Shown here in pieces: positions 1 through 6,594 of a stretch of DNA of 21,324 nt (position 1 is the stretch's first letter; every line of letters begins with the position of its first letter). The stretch covers positions 1-21,324 of the forward strand of contig CAKPDW010000018.1 in NCBI GenBank assembly GCA_934149115.1, read 5' to 3'. This DNA comes from an uncultured Clostridia bacterium. GTDB taxonomy: Bacteria > Bacillota > Clostridia > TANB77 > CAG-508. The position numbers were made by a program, and so were the translations under genes. The notes below the pieces were generated by a model. It saw nothing but the letters and a program-made list of their open reading frames with translations, was not told the origin of the DNA and did not search any database.

Positions 1-63
1 GCAGTCTTTGTATTCTTCCTTTTTTTCCATGTAGTGTTGCATCATTGGTGATAGTTCTGCCAT
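1..63 (-). CDS. mutS: DNA mismatch repair protein MutS, N-terminal 21 codons only
   Basis: Reading leftward from an ATG at 61-63, the frame gives MAELSPMMQHYMEKKEEYKDC and then leaves the window. This is the typical start of MutS, the ATPase that recognises mismatched base pairs and begins mismatch repair; the first residues lead into the mismatch-binding domain. An AAGGAGG ribosome binding site lies at 71-77, seven bases before the start codon. The upstream neighbour is miaB, and a miaB-mutS order is common in Clostridia, which supports the call. The rest of the gene lies beyond base 1. The identification rests on 21 residues plus context. Confidence 0.88.
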   Translation of the reverse strand, partial: MAELSPMMQHYMEKKEEYKDC

Positions 64-70
64 TGTTTTT

Positions 71-88
71 CCTCCTTCGAATTGGAGA
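71..88 (-). promoter_or_regulatory. mutS ribosome binding site with possible sequestering hairpin
   Basis: On the mRNA (minus) strand the mutS Shine-Dalgarno GGAGG (71-75) can pair with UCUCC (84-88) across an 8-base loop: four Watson-Crick pairs and one G-U pair. This small hairpin would partly hide the ribosome binding site. It directly follows the structured leader repeat at 102-175. The pairing is visible; a regulatory effect is inference, and a stem this short may be marginal. Confidence 0.4.
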
Positions 89-101
89 TATTGACGAATT
101 T

Positions 102-175
102 CTGTGTTAAAATGATTTGTGAAAATCCTCACGTATCTACATACGCTCCGGTGTTTCACAAATCATTTTGCCTTG
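102..175 (-). repeat. Structured leader element, copy A (upstream of mutS)
   Basis: The element reads CAAGGC at one edge and AACACAG at the other on the minus strand. Between them are perfect 16-base inverted arms (109-124 and 154-169) around a conserved core, ACCGGAG - hairpin - TGAGGAT. The inner hairpin is CGTAT-CTAC-ATACG (132-145, plus strand). The purine-rich core strands flanking the inner hairpin do not pair as Watson-Crick and would form an internal loop. It lies in the miaB-mutS gap, in the orientation of transcription, ending about 24 bases before the mutS ribosome binding site. Copy C (3860-3931) has the same plan with different stem bases. Confidence 0.75.
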
Positions 176-257
176 AAATTCATTCAATCTTTCCAATTCT
201 CTTCTTTGTAAAATTTAATTATTTTCCAACTTTGTTCATTTATTAATATTTTTATAA

Positions 258-294
258 GCTCCGGTATTTCATCAAATCATTTTGCCTTGAAATT
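258..294 (-). repeat. Structured leader element, copy B (truncated)
   Basis: This stretch keeps only one half of the element: the GCTCCGG core, an AAATCATTTT arm and the GCCTTG edge followed by AAATTCA, nearly identical to the same half of copy A (about 146-182). The other arm and inner hairpin are missing; the bases at 241-257 are plain AT-rich sequence. It looks like a decayed or partly deleted duplicate of copy A. Apart from copies A and B and the mutS ribosome binding site, I see nothing else in the 293-base miaB-mutS gap and no clear promoter, so mutS may be read from the miaB transcript. Confidence 0.6.
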
Positions 295-356
295 CACATA
301 ATTTTTCCAGTCCGTCTTGCTATATTATTTATCAAATTCATTTTTTCTTGTATAAT

Positions 357-1661
357 CTAATCTAGTTTTCCCGTCAAATACCACTTATGTTCTTCTGTAA
401 TCTTGATGTCTATCATTTTTCCTATTAGATTTTCGTTTCCTTTGAAGTTTACGACTTTGTTTGTGTCTGTTCTTCCTGTTAGTGTTTCTTTGTCGTTTTT
501 GCTGTATCCGTCTACTAGAATTTTTTGTGTTGTTCCTATGTATTTTTGATTGTTTTCTGAAACTCTGCTATCAAATAGTTCTTTTAGTTTATCAAATCTT
601 TTGTGTTTTATTTCTTCTGGTATTTGCTTTTCCATTTTGTCTGCTATTGTTCCTTTTCTTCTTGAATATATAAACATGTATACTTGTTCATAATTTACTT
701 TTCTAACTACGTCTAGTGTGTCTTCAAAGTCTTTTTCTGTTTCTTCTGGAAATCCTACTATTATATCTGTTGATAATACTACATCTGGTATTCTTAATTT
801 TATTTTTTCAACAAGTTCTAAATATTGCTCTTTTGTATATTTTCTATTCATTTTTTTCAATACAGCTGTACTTCCTGATTGTAATGGTAGATGTATTATT
901 CTTGCTATTTTAGGATTGTTTGCAATTGCCTCAATAACATCATCTGTAAAATCTTTTGGATGTGGTGATATGAATCGAATTCTTTCTATTCCATCTATTT
1001 TACATACATCATTTAATAAATTTGCAAATTTATAATTTTCTTTTCCTTTATAAGAATTTACATTTTGACCTAATAATGTTATTTCTTTGTATCCTTCTTT
1101 TGCTAACATTTCAACTTCTTCAAGAATTTTCTCAGGCTCTCTGCTTCTTTCTCGTCCTCTAACATAAGGAACTATGCAATATGAACAAAAATTATTACAG
1201 CCGTACATTATTGTAACTGATGCTTTAAAATTATCATTTCTTTTTATTGGTAAGTCTTCTATTACTTCACCATCTATATCTATTACATCTCTTACTTTTT
1301 TTCCGTTTTCTAATACTTTTTTTAAGTCTTCTTCAAATTTATGTAATGTATGTGTTCCAAATACAATATCTGTATAATTATAGCTTTTCTTTATTTTTTC
1401 TAACATTGCTGGTTCCTGCATCATGCATCCACCTATTGCTATTATTGTTCCTTTTTCTTCTTTTTGCTTTTTTAATTCTCCTAATTTTCCAAATAATCTT
1501 TCTTCTGCATTTTCTCTGACACAGCATGTATTATATATCACTAAATCTGCTTCTTCTAATTTTTCTGTTTTTTCAAATCCCATATTTTCAACGATTCCAG
1601 CTAGTTTTTCTGAATCATTTTCATTTAGCTGGCATCCCATTGTTGTAATATAATATTTCAT
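357..1661 (-). CDS. miaB: tRNA-2-methylthio-N6-dimethylallyladenosine synthase MiaB
   Basis: A 434-residue radical-SAM methylthiotransferase that adds a methylthio group to isopentenyl-adenosine 37 of tRNAs reading UNN codons. The N-terminal methylthiotransferase domain has the three auxiliary-cluster cysteines C10, C46 and C79 (TMGCQ, NTCCVRE, GGCMM). The radical-SAM cluster motif CxxxCxxC is C155, C159 and C162. The last roughly 65 residues fit a TRAM RNA-binding domain. The RENAEERLFG segment and the mutS neighbour favour MiaB over RimO or MtaB. Length is normal for the family. An AAAGGA ribosome binding site precedes the ATG. The gene starts 14 bases after the stop of the transglutaminase-like gene, so it is probably third in an operon led by ychF. 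Confidence 0.96.
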   Translation of the reverse strand: MKYYITTMGCQLNENDSEKLAGIVENMGFEKTEKLEEADLVIYNTCCVRENAEERLFGKLGELKKQKEEKGTIIAIGGCMMQEPAMLEKIKKSYNYTDIVFGTHTLHKFEEDLKKVLENGKKVRDVIDIDGEVIEDLPIKRNDNFKASVTIMYGCNNFCSYCIVPYVRGRERSREPEKILEEVEMLAKEGYKEITLLGQNVNSYKGKENYKFANLLNDVCKIDGIERIRFISPHPKDFTDDVIEAIANNPKIARIIHLPLQSGSTAVLKKMNRKYTKEQYLELVEKIKLRIPDVVLSTDIIVGFPEETEKDFEDTLDVVRKVNYEQVYMFIYSRRKGTIADKMEKQIPEEIKHKRFDKLKELFDSRVSENNQKYIGTTQKILVDGYSKNDKETLTGRTDTNKVVNFKGNENLIGKMIDIKITEEHKWYLTGKLD

Positions 1662-1675
1662 ATTTATAATCCTTT

Positions 1676-2716
1676 CTATTGCTCCTTATGATATAACTCT
1701 GGGTATTCAAATTCTTGACCATTTGTTGTCAATTTGGTTGCAACAAAATGATTTGAATTCATATTGTCCCCTTGACAAAAATATTGGTATCTGTTTTCTT
1801 TTGACAATTCACCATTATTTAATATAATAGGATCATCCCATGTCACATCAACAGCATACCATGTTTTATTTATTTTTACATAATTCCACATATGATTTTC
1901 TCTTTTGTTTTCAGAATTGATGGCTTCTCCAGAAACTAGAATACATGGTATTTCTAATTTATCTAATAGGTATTTAAAACTTTTGGCATATCCTTCACAT
2001 ACTACATTGCCATTAATTAATGCTCCATATATGTCTCTGGTATTGCTTTCAGTATATGTTTTATCATATTCTAAATTATCTATTAACCAATTATGTATGT
2101 ACTGTATTTTTTGATAATTGCTCCCTTGTGCATTTTTTATTATTTCGTCTGCTTTTTCATTTACTTCTTTAAGTTGCTGGTTTATTTCTTCTTCAGTAAG
2201 TTTTTCTTTTAAATAGTTTGAATCATTTTCGCTATATGTAAGATATACTTGATAACTTACTTTTTTTCCTTGAGTATATGTTATCGTTTTTAAAACCATT
2301 TTTGTAAAATCTATATAATAAAAATCCATATTATCATATCTTAGTGCATCTACAGCATTTTGATATTCATTGCTTAGTACTGTCATTCCATCTTCTGTTT
2401 TTAGGATTTTATCAAACTCGTTTTTATTAAATTCAATTTTTTCTGTTCCTTTTTTTAGTTTTTCTTTATTTTCAAATAGTTTATCATAAATTATTTTTGC
2501 AGTATCACTTAATTGGTCATAGTAAAATTTATCTTCTGTGCCGTTTGATAAACTTAAATTTGAATCTTCTAATTTTAGCCCATTACTGATATATTCGTCA
2601 TCATTTTTTTCTTTTTTTATTACTTGTATTTCTGGTGTAGTGCTTTTTTCTAATATTATAAATATTAATAATATATACAGAATTAGGCTAAAAATTATTA
2701 ATAAAATTTTTTTCAT
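1676..2716 (-). CDS. Membrane-anchored transglutaminase-like protein
   Basis: A 346-residue protein with one N-terminal hydrophobic segment (about residues 4-22) that should act as an uncleaved anchor, placing the rest outside the cell. Residues 30-200 are charged and mostly helical. The C-terminal part is a transglutaminase/protease-like fold with the Cys-His-Asp triad visible as C240 (VVCEGYA), H275 (NHMWNYV) and D290 (DVTWDDP). Such domains cleave or crosslink peptides and are common in Firmicute surface proteins; the substrate here is unknown. The ribosome binding site AGAGGA overlaps the ychF stop codon, with 10 bases between the genes, so translation is probably coupled to ychF. A surface enzyme inside a ychF-miaB transcript is unexpected. 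Confidence 0.85.
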   Translation of the reverse strand: MKKILLIIFSLILYILLIFIILEKSTTPEIQVIKKEKNDDEYISNGLKLEDSNLSLSNGTEDKFYYDQLSDTAKIIYDKLFENKEKLKKGTEKIEFNKNEFDKILKTEDGMTVLSNEYQNAVDALRYDNMDFYYIDFTKMVLKTITYTQGKKVSYQVYLTYSENDSNYLKEKLTEEEINQQLKEVNEKADEIIKNAQGSNYQKIQYIHNWLIDNLEYDKTYTESNTRDIYGALINGNVVCEGYAKSFKYLLDKLEIPCILVSGEAINSENKRENHMWNYVKINKTWYAVDVTWDDPIILNNGELSKENRYQYFCQGDNMNSNHFVATKLTTNGQEFEYPELYHKEQ

Positions 2717-2726
2717 ATATTCCTCT

Positions 2727-3818
2727 TTATACGTTAAACCTAAATAAAACTATGTCTCCATCTTGCATTATATAATCTTTTCCTTCTAATCTCATTAATC
2801 CTTTTTCTTTTACTGCATTCATTGAACCTTCTCTCATTAAGTCATCATATGAAACTACTTCTGCTCGTATAAAGCCTCTTTCTATGTCTGAGTGAATTTT
2901 TCCTGCTGCTTGTGGTGCTTTTGTCCCTATTTTTATTGTCCATGCTCTTACTTCTGGTTCTCCTGCTGTTAAAAATGACATTAATCCTAATAGTTTATAA
3001 CTTGCTTTTATTACTTTATCTAATCCAGATTCGTCTAATCCTAAATCATGTAACATTTCTATTTTGTCTTCTTTGTCTAATGTACTTAATTCTTCTTCTA
3101 ATTTTACACATAAAGGAATAACTTCTGCATTTTCTGTTTTTGCATATTCTTTTACTTTTTTTACGTTTTCATTTGCATCTGGATTTTCTAGGTCATTTTC
3201 TGAAACATTTGCAATATATAAGATTGGCTTCATTGTTAATAAAAATGCTTCTTTAATAACTTCTTTTTCTTCTGCACTTAAGTCTAGTGTTCTTGCTGAT
3301 TTTCCTTCTTCTAATGTCTTTTTTATTTTTTCTAAAGTATCTATTTCAAATTGGTATTTTTTGTCTGCTTTTAAGTTTTTCTTTGCTCTTTCTAGTCTTT
3401 TTTCTACTGTTTCCATATCTGCAAATATAAGTTCTAAATTGATTGTTTCTATATCTCTTAGTGGATCTACACTTCCGTCAACATGCACTATATTGTCATC
3501 TTCGAAGCATCTTACTACTTCTACTATACTGTCTACTTCTCTTATGTGTGATAGGAATTTGTTTCCTAGTCCTTCTCCTTTGCTTGCTCCCTTTACTAGT
3601 CCTGCTATGTCAACGAATTCTATTACTGCTGGTGTTGTTTTTTCTGGTTTGTACATTTCTGTTAGTTTTTCTAATCTTTCGTCTGGTACTGCTACCATTC
3701 CTACGTTTGGTTCTATTGTGCAGAATGGGTAGTTTGCACATTCTGCTCCTGCGTTTGTTATGCTGTTGAACATTGTACTTTTTCCTACGTTGGGTAGGCC
3801 TACTATACCTATTTTCAT
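2727..3818 (-). CDS. ychF: Redox-regulated ribosome-associated ATPase YchF (OLA1 family)
   Basis: An OBG-family P-loop NTPase that binds ribosomes and hydrolyses ATP. Visible are the P-loop GLPNVGKST near the N-terminus, the switch segment DIAGLVKGASKGEGLGN, NVSE in place of the GTP-specifying NKxD motif (the hallmark of ATP preference in YchF), and a C-terminal TGS domain (AGEPEVRAW onward). I place the start at the ATG at 3816-3818, not at the in-frame ATG 18 bases upstream: AGGAGG at 3825-3830 sits six bases before it and the resulting 363 residues match the family. It leads the operon with the transglutaminase-like gene and miaB. Its roughly 300-base leader contains two copies of the structured repeat. 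Confidence 0.96.
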   Translation of the reverse strand: MKIGIVGLPNVGKSTMFNSITNAGAECANYPFCTIEPNVGMVAVPDERLEKLTEMYKPEKTTPAVIEFVDIAGLVKGASKGEGLGNKFLSHIREVDSIVEVVRCFEDDNIVHVDGSVDPLRDIETINLELIFADMETVEKRLERAKKNLKADKKYQFEIDTLEKIKKTLEEGKSARTLDLSAEEKEVIKEAFLLTMKPILYIANVSENDLENPDANENVKKVKEYAKTENAEVIPLCVKLEEELSTLDKEDKIEMLHDLGLDESGLDKVIKASYKLLGLMSFLTAGEPEVRAWTIKIGTKAPQAAGKIHSDIERGFIRAEVVSYDDLMREGSMNAVKEKGLMRLEGKDYIMQDGDIVLFRFNV

Positions 3819-3859
3819 TGTTTTCCTCCTATACATAGCTAAAAAATATTGGCCAACTA

Positions 3860-3931
3860 CTGTGTTAAAATAAAATTAAAAATCCTCATGTACCAACGTA
3901 CACTCCGGTATTTTAATTTTATTTTGCCTTG
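3860..3931 (-). repeat. Structured leader element, copy C (upstream of ychF)
   Basis: This copy has the layout of copy A: CAAGGC edge, perfect 15-base outer arms (3867-3881 and 3911-3925), core ACCGGAG/TGAGGAT, inner hairpin TGTAC-CAAC-GTACA (3889-3902) and AACACAG edge. Compared with copy A, inner-stem pairs one and five both change with compensation (C-G to T-A, T-A to C-G), and much of the outer stem differs while still pairing perfectly. The flank toward the gene (ATATTG.C.AA pattern) also resembles copy A. It ends about 30 bases before the ychF ribosome binding site. Confidence 0.75.
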
Positions 3932-3985
3932 TATTTGCCTCAATCTTTTTCAGCTTAATTTATTTTACATCAGTAAACTTCACAT

Positions 3986-4040
3986 CAAAAATCCTCGACG
4001 TACCTTTGTACGCCTCCGGTTTTTTCGTTCGTTTGCCTTG
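3986..4040 (-). repeat. Structured leader element, copy D (outer stem decayed)
   Basis: A third recognisable core: CCTCGA, inner hairpin CGTAC-CTTT-GTACG (3999-4012), CCTCCGG and the GCCTTG edge (4035-4040). The inner stem again pairs perfectly. The outer arms pair only through a short A/T run next to the core, so this copy may be degenerate or a variant. It lies further upstream in the same ychF leader, in the same orientation. Confidence 0.6.
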
Positions 4041-4123
4041 TAATACTCGTTTCTTTTTTGAATTACTTCTTTTTATTTATCTTAATCTTTTTTAGATTTT
4101 TTCTTTTTACTGCTGAAATATGT

Positions 4124-4151
4124 ATTTTATAACGCATATAATTTATCACAA
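4124..4151 (-). promoter_or_regulatory. Candidate sigma-A promoter for the ychF operon
   Basis: On the minus strand TTGTGA (4146-4151) and TAAAAT (4124-4129) are separated by 16 bases. A transcript starting near 4117 would have a leader of about 300 bases holding copies D and C of the structured element. An overlapping alternative, TTGTAA-17-TAAATT, lies slightly upstream. Both are moderate matches in AT-rich sequence, so the exact start is uncertain. Confidence 0.4.
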
Positions 4152-4216
4152 TTCATGCTTTTTTACAAGTATTAATGTGGTTAATTTCTTATTATAAATC
4201 TGAACTTTTTCGTACA

Positions 4217-4245
4217 TTGCTTTTTTGCTTTTTTTGTATTATAAT
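4217..4245 (+). promoter_or_regulatory. Sigma-A promoter for the 35-residue peptide gene
   Basis: TTGCTT (4217-4222) and a perfect TATAAT (4240-4245) are separated by exactly 17 bases. The expected start near 4252 leaves a leader of about 38 bases before the small gene at 4290. Together with the strong terminator at 4409-4446 this defines a compact independent transcription unit. Confidence 0.7.
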
Positions 4246-4289
4246 TGTTATGTAAACATTGTTATATGCACTTAAAGGGAGGTTATCCT

Positions 4290-4397
4290 ATGTCTATGTC
4301 AGAAAAATTACTATATGTTTACTTTGGAATTACATTAGGAGTTCCAACAATCGCTCAATTAATTTTAGTGATTCTCTATAGTAGAAAACATAAGTAA
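4290..4397 (+). CDS. Small single-pass membrane peptide (35 residues)
   Basis: The frame starts at ATG 4290 and gives 35 residues ending at TAA 4395-4397. The ribosome binding site GGGAGG (4277-4282) is seven bases upstream. A second ATG two codons later is possible. The peptide has a short polar start (MSMSEK), one hydrophobic segment of about 20 residues with a central Gly-Val-Pro, and a basic tail (YSRKHK), so it should span the membrane once with its tail in the cytoplasm. It has its own promoter and terminator and points against all its neighbours. Size and layout resemble small regulatory membrane peptides and type I toxins, but I do not recognise the family and see no clear antisense RNA. 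Function unknown. Confidence 0.75.
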   Translation: MSMSEKLLYVYFGITLGVPTIAQLILVILYSRKHK

Positions 4398-4408
4398 CTC
4401 GAGCAAAA

Positions 4409-4446
4409 AATAATATGTAAGTTGATAATTTAACTTACATATTATT
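4409..4446. terminator. Bidirectional intrinsic terminator
   Basis: A perfect 15-base stem (4409-4423 with 4432-4446, loop GATAATTT) is flanked by T-runs on both strands, extending pairing with A/T bases. It ends the rightward small-peptide transcript and the leftward xerD transcript, whose stop codon is about 65 bases away. Confidence 0.88.
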
Positions 4447-4510
4447 TTTTTATTATATTGAAATTTTTCTATATCGTTTTTTTCTTTTAAATTTCTATAT
4501 GTATAAAATT

Positions 4511-5392
4511 TTATGCTCTTGGATGAGTTTGGTGATAAATATTTTTTAAACTCTCATCTTGGAACTTCATATAAACTTGTGTTGATGATATATCTGAATG
4601 TCCTAGCATCATTTGAATTGATTTCAAATCAGCTCCATTTTGTAAAAGATGTGTAGCAAATGAGTGTCTTAAAACGTGTGGTGTTATATCTTTTGTAATA
4701 TGTGCTTGCTCTTTATAATATTTTATGATTTTCCAAAAGCCTTGTCTTGTAAGTCTTTTTCCATTTACATTAACAAATAAAGCTTTTTCATCTTCTTTTT
4801 TTATCATAATTGGTCTAGCATCTTTTACATATTCTTCAAGTGCTTTTAAAGAAAGTTTTCCTAACGGAATATTTCTTTTCTTAACTTCACTTGCGCATGT
4901 AACAAATGATTTCTCAAAATTTACATCTTCTATATTTAAGGAAATTATTTCTGTAACTCTCATTCCTGTAGCATAAGCAAATTCAAGCATTGCCTTGTCT
5001 CTAATACCTTTTAAATCAACATTTTTTGGTTGTTCTAATAAAAGTTCAACTTCTTCAGATGATAAAACACTTGGCGCTTTTTTCTCTATTTTTGGTGATT
5101 TCATTCCATCTGTAGGGTCTTTTTTTACTTTTTTAGCTCGTAATTGGTATTGATAGAAAGATCTTATAGATGCTAAGTTTCTTGAAATAGTTGATGTTTT
5201 CTTTCCAATTTCTTTTAAGTATTCTATGTAATCTTTTATCTCTTGTTGACCTATTTTTGAATATACTAGTCTCTTGTTATCAAGATATTCTTGAAATTGA
5301 ACTATATCTCTCCTATATGACTGCAATGTATTTGCAGACAATTTCTTATCATTCTCTAAAAAATCTAAAAAAAGTTTTATTTGCTTTTCCAT
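4511..5392 (-). CDS. xerD: Site-specific tyrosine recombinase XerD
   Basis: A 293-residue tyrosine recombinase of normal Xer length, with an N-terminal SAM-like core-binding domain (about residues 1-90) and a catalytic domain. Catalytic residues are R145 (ATGMRVTE), K171 (EVKKRNIP), H239 and R242 (HVLRHSFATHLL), H265 (LGHSDISST) and the nucleophile Y274 (VYMKF). XerD with XerC resolves chromosome dimers at dif during division. The usual GKGxKxR hairpin reads CASEVKKR, a mild divergence. The neighbour spoIIM and orientation recall the spoIIM-fur-xerD order of Bacillus, which favours chromosomal XerD over an integrase; no phage or mobile genes are nearby. A GGGGGA ribosome binding site lies six bases before the ATG. 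Confidence 0.9.
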   Translation of the reverse strand: MEKQIKLFLDFLENDKKLSANTLQSYRRDIVQFQEYLDNKRLVYSKIGQQEIKDYIEYLKEIGKKTSTISRNLASIRSFYQYQLRAKKVKKDPTDGMKSPKIEKKAPSVLSSEEVELLLEQPKNVDLKGIRDKAMLEFAYATGMRVTEIISLNIEDVNFEKSFVTCASEVKKRNIPLGKLSLKALEEYVKDARPIMIKKEDEKALFVNVNGKRLTRQGFWKIIKYYKEQAHITKDITPHVLRHSFATHLLQNGADLKSIQMMLGHSDISSTQVYMKFQDESLKNIYHQTHPRA

Positions 5393-5463
5393 TTATTGTC
5401 CCCCATCCTAATTATCTTTTATATTAATAGATTAAATATGAAAAATCTTTGATTTTCCACTTG

Positions 5464-5485
5464 CTTTCTCAATAATTTGAGAAAG
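5464..5485. terminator. Hairpin between spoIIM and xerD, weak terminator or mRNA structure
   Basis: A perfect 9-base stem (5464-5472 with 5477-5485) closes a TAAT loop. A T-rich stretch follows only on the plus strand, whereas the genes here run leftward, so it is a poor terminator for spoIIM. It may instead structure the xerD leader or stabilise RNA ends. The rest of the 201-base gap is AT-rich with no other clear signal. Confidence 0.4.
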
Positions 5486-5593
5486 TTTAATCTTTTTTAT
5501 TACATTAAAAAATAACCTACGTAAATATAAATAATTTACATAACCTATTTATATTCTATGTTATATCAAAACTATTCTAAAATGTAAATAGTT

Positions 5594-6205
5594 TTATAAA
5601 TATTTTTTCATTATGTATAAAAATTTTTTTGATACATATGTTTCAAAAATTACTGCAACTATTAATAAAACCAGTGCAATAGCTATAAATGTAAGATATT
5701 TGAATATTTCAAATTTTACATTATTTTTATTTTTTTGAATTATTGCTTTAATAAAATTTGTTCCTGAAACTAATACAATAAATAAGGAGATCATATAGAA
5801 AATATTTTGTATTATCATTGCACTACTTATGAAAATAATGGCTGTTTTTTTACTTTGTGTTGCAAAAATTGCTGAAATTGTATACCCTATTGAAAAAGCT
5901 TTTTTCCCAACAAGATAGTATGCAAAAGGTATTCCAATAATAGTAGATGCCAGAAATACAACTATCATAAAATTTTTAATATTTCTTTTAAAACTTTGTT
6001 TCAATATATCATTTGTTTCATTTTTTTCATTTGTTTTTATAATTTCTATTTTAGAATCAATAAAATTTTTCAACTCTTTTTTTTCGGTATTATTCGAATT
6101 ATTTATGACAATTATAGAAATAATAATACCTATAATAAAGATTACAAATAATTTAATATATTCACTTAAATTATTTGTAAAATAATATCTTAAATACTGC
6201 TTCAT
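5594..6205 (-). CDS. spoIIM: Stage II sporulation protein M (SpoIIM)
   Basis: A 203-residue multi-pass membrane protein with hydrophobic stretches at about residues 17-35, 78-100, 105-125, 130-150 and 168-188. The IGIPFAYYLVGKKAFSIGY region and the C-terminal FETYVSKK match the SpoIIM/DUF95 pattern. In Bacillus, SpoIIM works with SpoIID and SpoIIP in septal peptidoglycan remodelling that drives forespore engulfment. A charged linker at about residues 39-72 separates the first two segments. Linkage to xerD strengthens the call and indicates a spore former. The ribosome binding site GGGGGAT precedes the ATG. Length is close to the usual 210-215. Confidence 0.85.
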   Translation of the reverse strand: MKQYLRYYFTNNLSEYIKLFVIFIIGIIISIIVINNSNNTEKKELKNFIDSKIEIIKTNEKNETNDILKQSFKRNIKNFMIVVFLASTIIGIPFAYYLVGKKAFSIGYTISAIFATQSKKTAIIFISSAMIIQNIFYMISLFIVLVSGTNFIKAIIQKNKNNVKFEIFKYLTFIAIALVLLIVAVIFETYVSKKFLYIMKKYL

Positions 6206-6229
6206 CTAATCCCCCTTTTTTCAATCTGT

Positions 6230-6258
6230 ATTCTAAATAAAATAAATTATGCAAACAA
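6230..6258 (-). promoter_or_regulatory. Candidate promoter for spoIIM
   Basis: On the minus strand TTGTTT (6253-6258) and TAGAAT (6230-6235) are 17 bases apart, about 25 bases before the spoIIM start. The fit to the vegetative consensus is fair; a mother-cell sigma factor could use different elements that I cannot exclude. Confidence 0.35.
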
Positions 6259-6277
6259 TTTTATAAAAACTATAATC

Positions 6278-6421
6278 TTATTTATTTTTTTCTTTATTAT
6301 TCTTTTGGGTAATATTAGCTAATTTATCAGCATTCTCTTTTTGCTTTTCTATTGGTAACCATTCAAATTCTGAACACACAACTTCACCATATTTTGTAAC
6401 ATTTTTATTTTTCTTTTTCAT
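6278..6421 (-). CDS. Small charged hypothetical protein (47 residues)
   Basis: The open frame runs upstream to another ATG, but the ATG at 6419-6421 is preferred because AGGAGG lies seven bases before it. That gives 47 residues beginning MKKKNKNVTKYGEVV and rich in Lys, Asn and Glu. There is no signal peptide or membrane segment, so it should be cytoplasmic. A central YGEVVCSEFEWLP stretch is the most distinctive part, with one cysteine; the C-terminal half looks helical and polar. It is adjacent to spoIIM in the same direction. I do not recognise the family. Confidence 0.7.
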   Translation of the reverse strand: MKKKNKNVTKYGEVVCSEFEWLPIEKQKENADKLANITQKNNKEKNK

Positions 6422-6480
6422 ACCTACTCCTCCTATAATGTTATTATGAAGATTTTTATCCATAAATATACAATCATCTC

Positions 6481-6509
6481 TTGATTTTTTATGTCAACGC
6501 TGGTATAAT
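6481..6509 (+). promoter_or_regulatory. Strong sigma-A promoter for the 147-residue gene
   Basis: TTGATT (6481-6486) and TATAAT (6504-6509) are 17 bases apart, with an extended minus-10 TGG just before TATAAT. Transcription should start near 6516, leaving a leader of about 79 bases. That leader has a small GTGC-TAAT-GCAC hairpin just before the ribosome binding site AAGGAGG (6581-6587). Bases 6481-6494 are identical to the corresponding part of the promoter at 7656-7684. Confidence 0.8.
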
Positions 6510-6594
6510 GTCTTTGTCGTAACTTATTAACCTCAAAAGACTTCAAAAGTAACTTTCAATTTAAGCATGTGCTAATGCACAAGGAGGTATCATT

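Noticed and set aside
461..1653. Open frames on the plus strand opposite miaB, rich in Leu, Phe and Ser
   Set aside because: They mirror the AT-rich, Lys/Glu-rich coding strand, lack proper ribosome binding sites and give low-complexity products. The same applies to plus-strand frames opposite ychF, xerD, the LPXTG gene and the P-type ATPase.
2727..3836. Longer YchF with six extra N-terminal residues
   Set aside because: The upstream ATG has no ribosome binding site of its own, while AGGAGG is placed exactly for the ATG at 3816-3818, which also gives the family's normal N-terminus and length.
3849..4043. Plus-strand open frame of 64 codons across repeat copies C and D
   Set aside because: It consists almost entirely of the structured repeats, has no ribosome binding site and gives no plausible protein.
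4511..5392. XerD-like gene as a phage or integrative-element integrase
   Set aside because: Length, the spoIIM neighbour and the lack of any phage, relaxase or attachment repeat nearby fit chromosomal XerD.
6278..6463. Longer 61-residue form of the small charged protein
   Set aside because: The upstream ATG lacks a ribosome binding site, and the AGGAGG within the extended frame is positioned for the ATG at 6419-6421.
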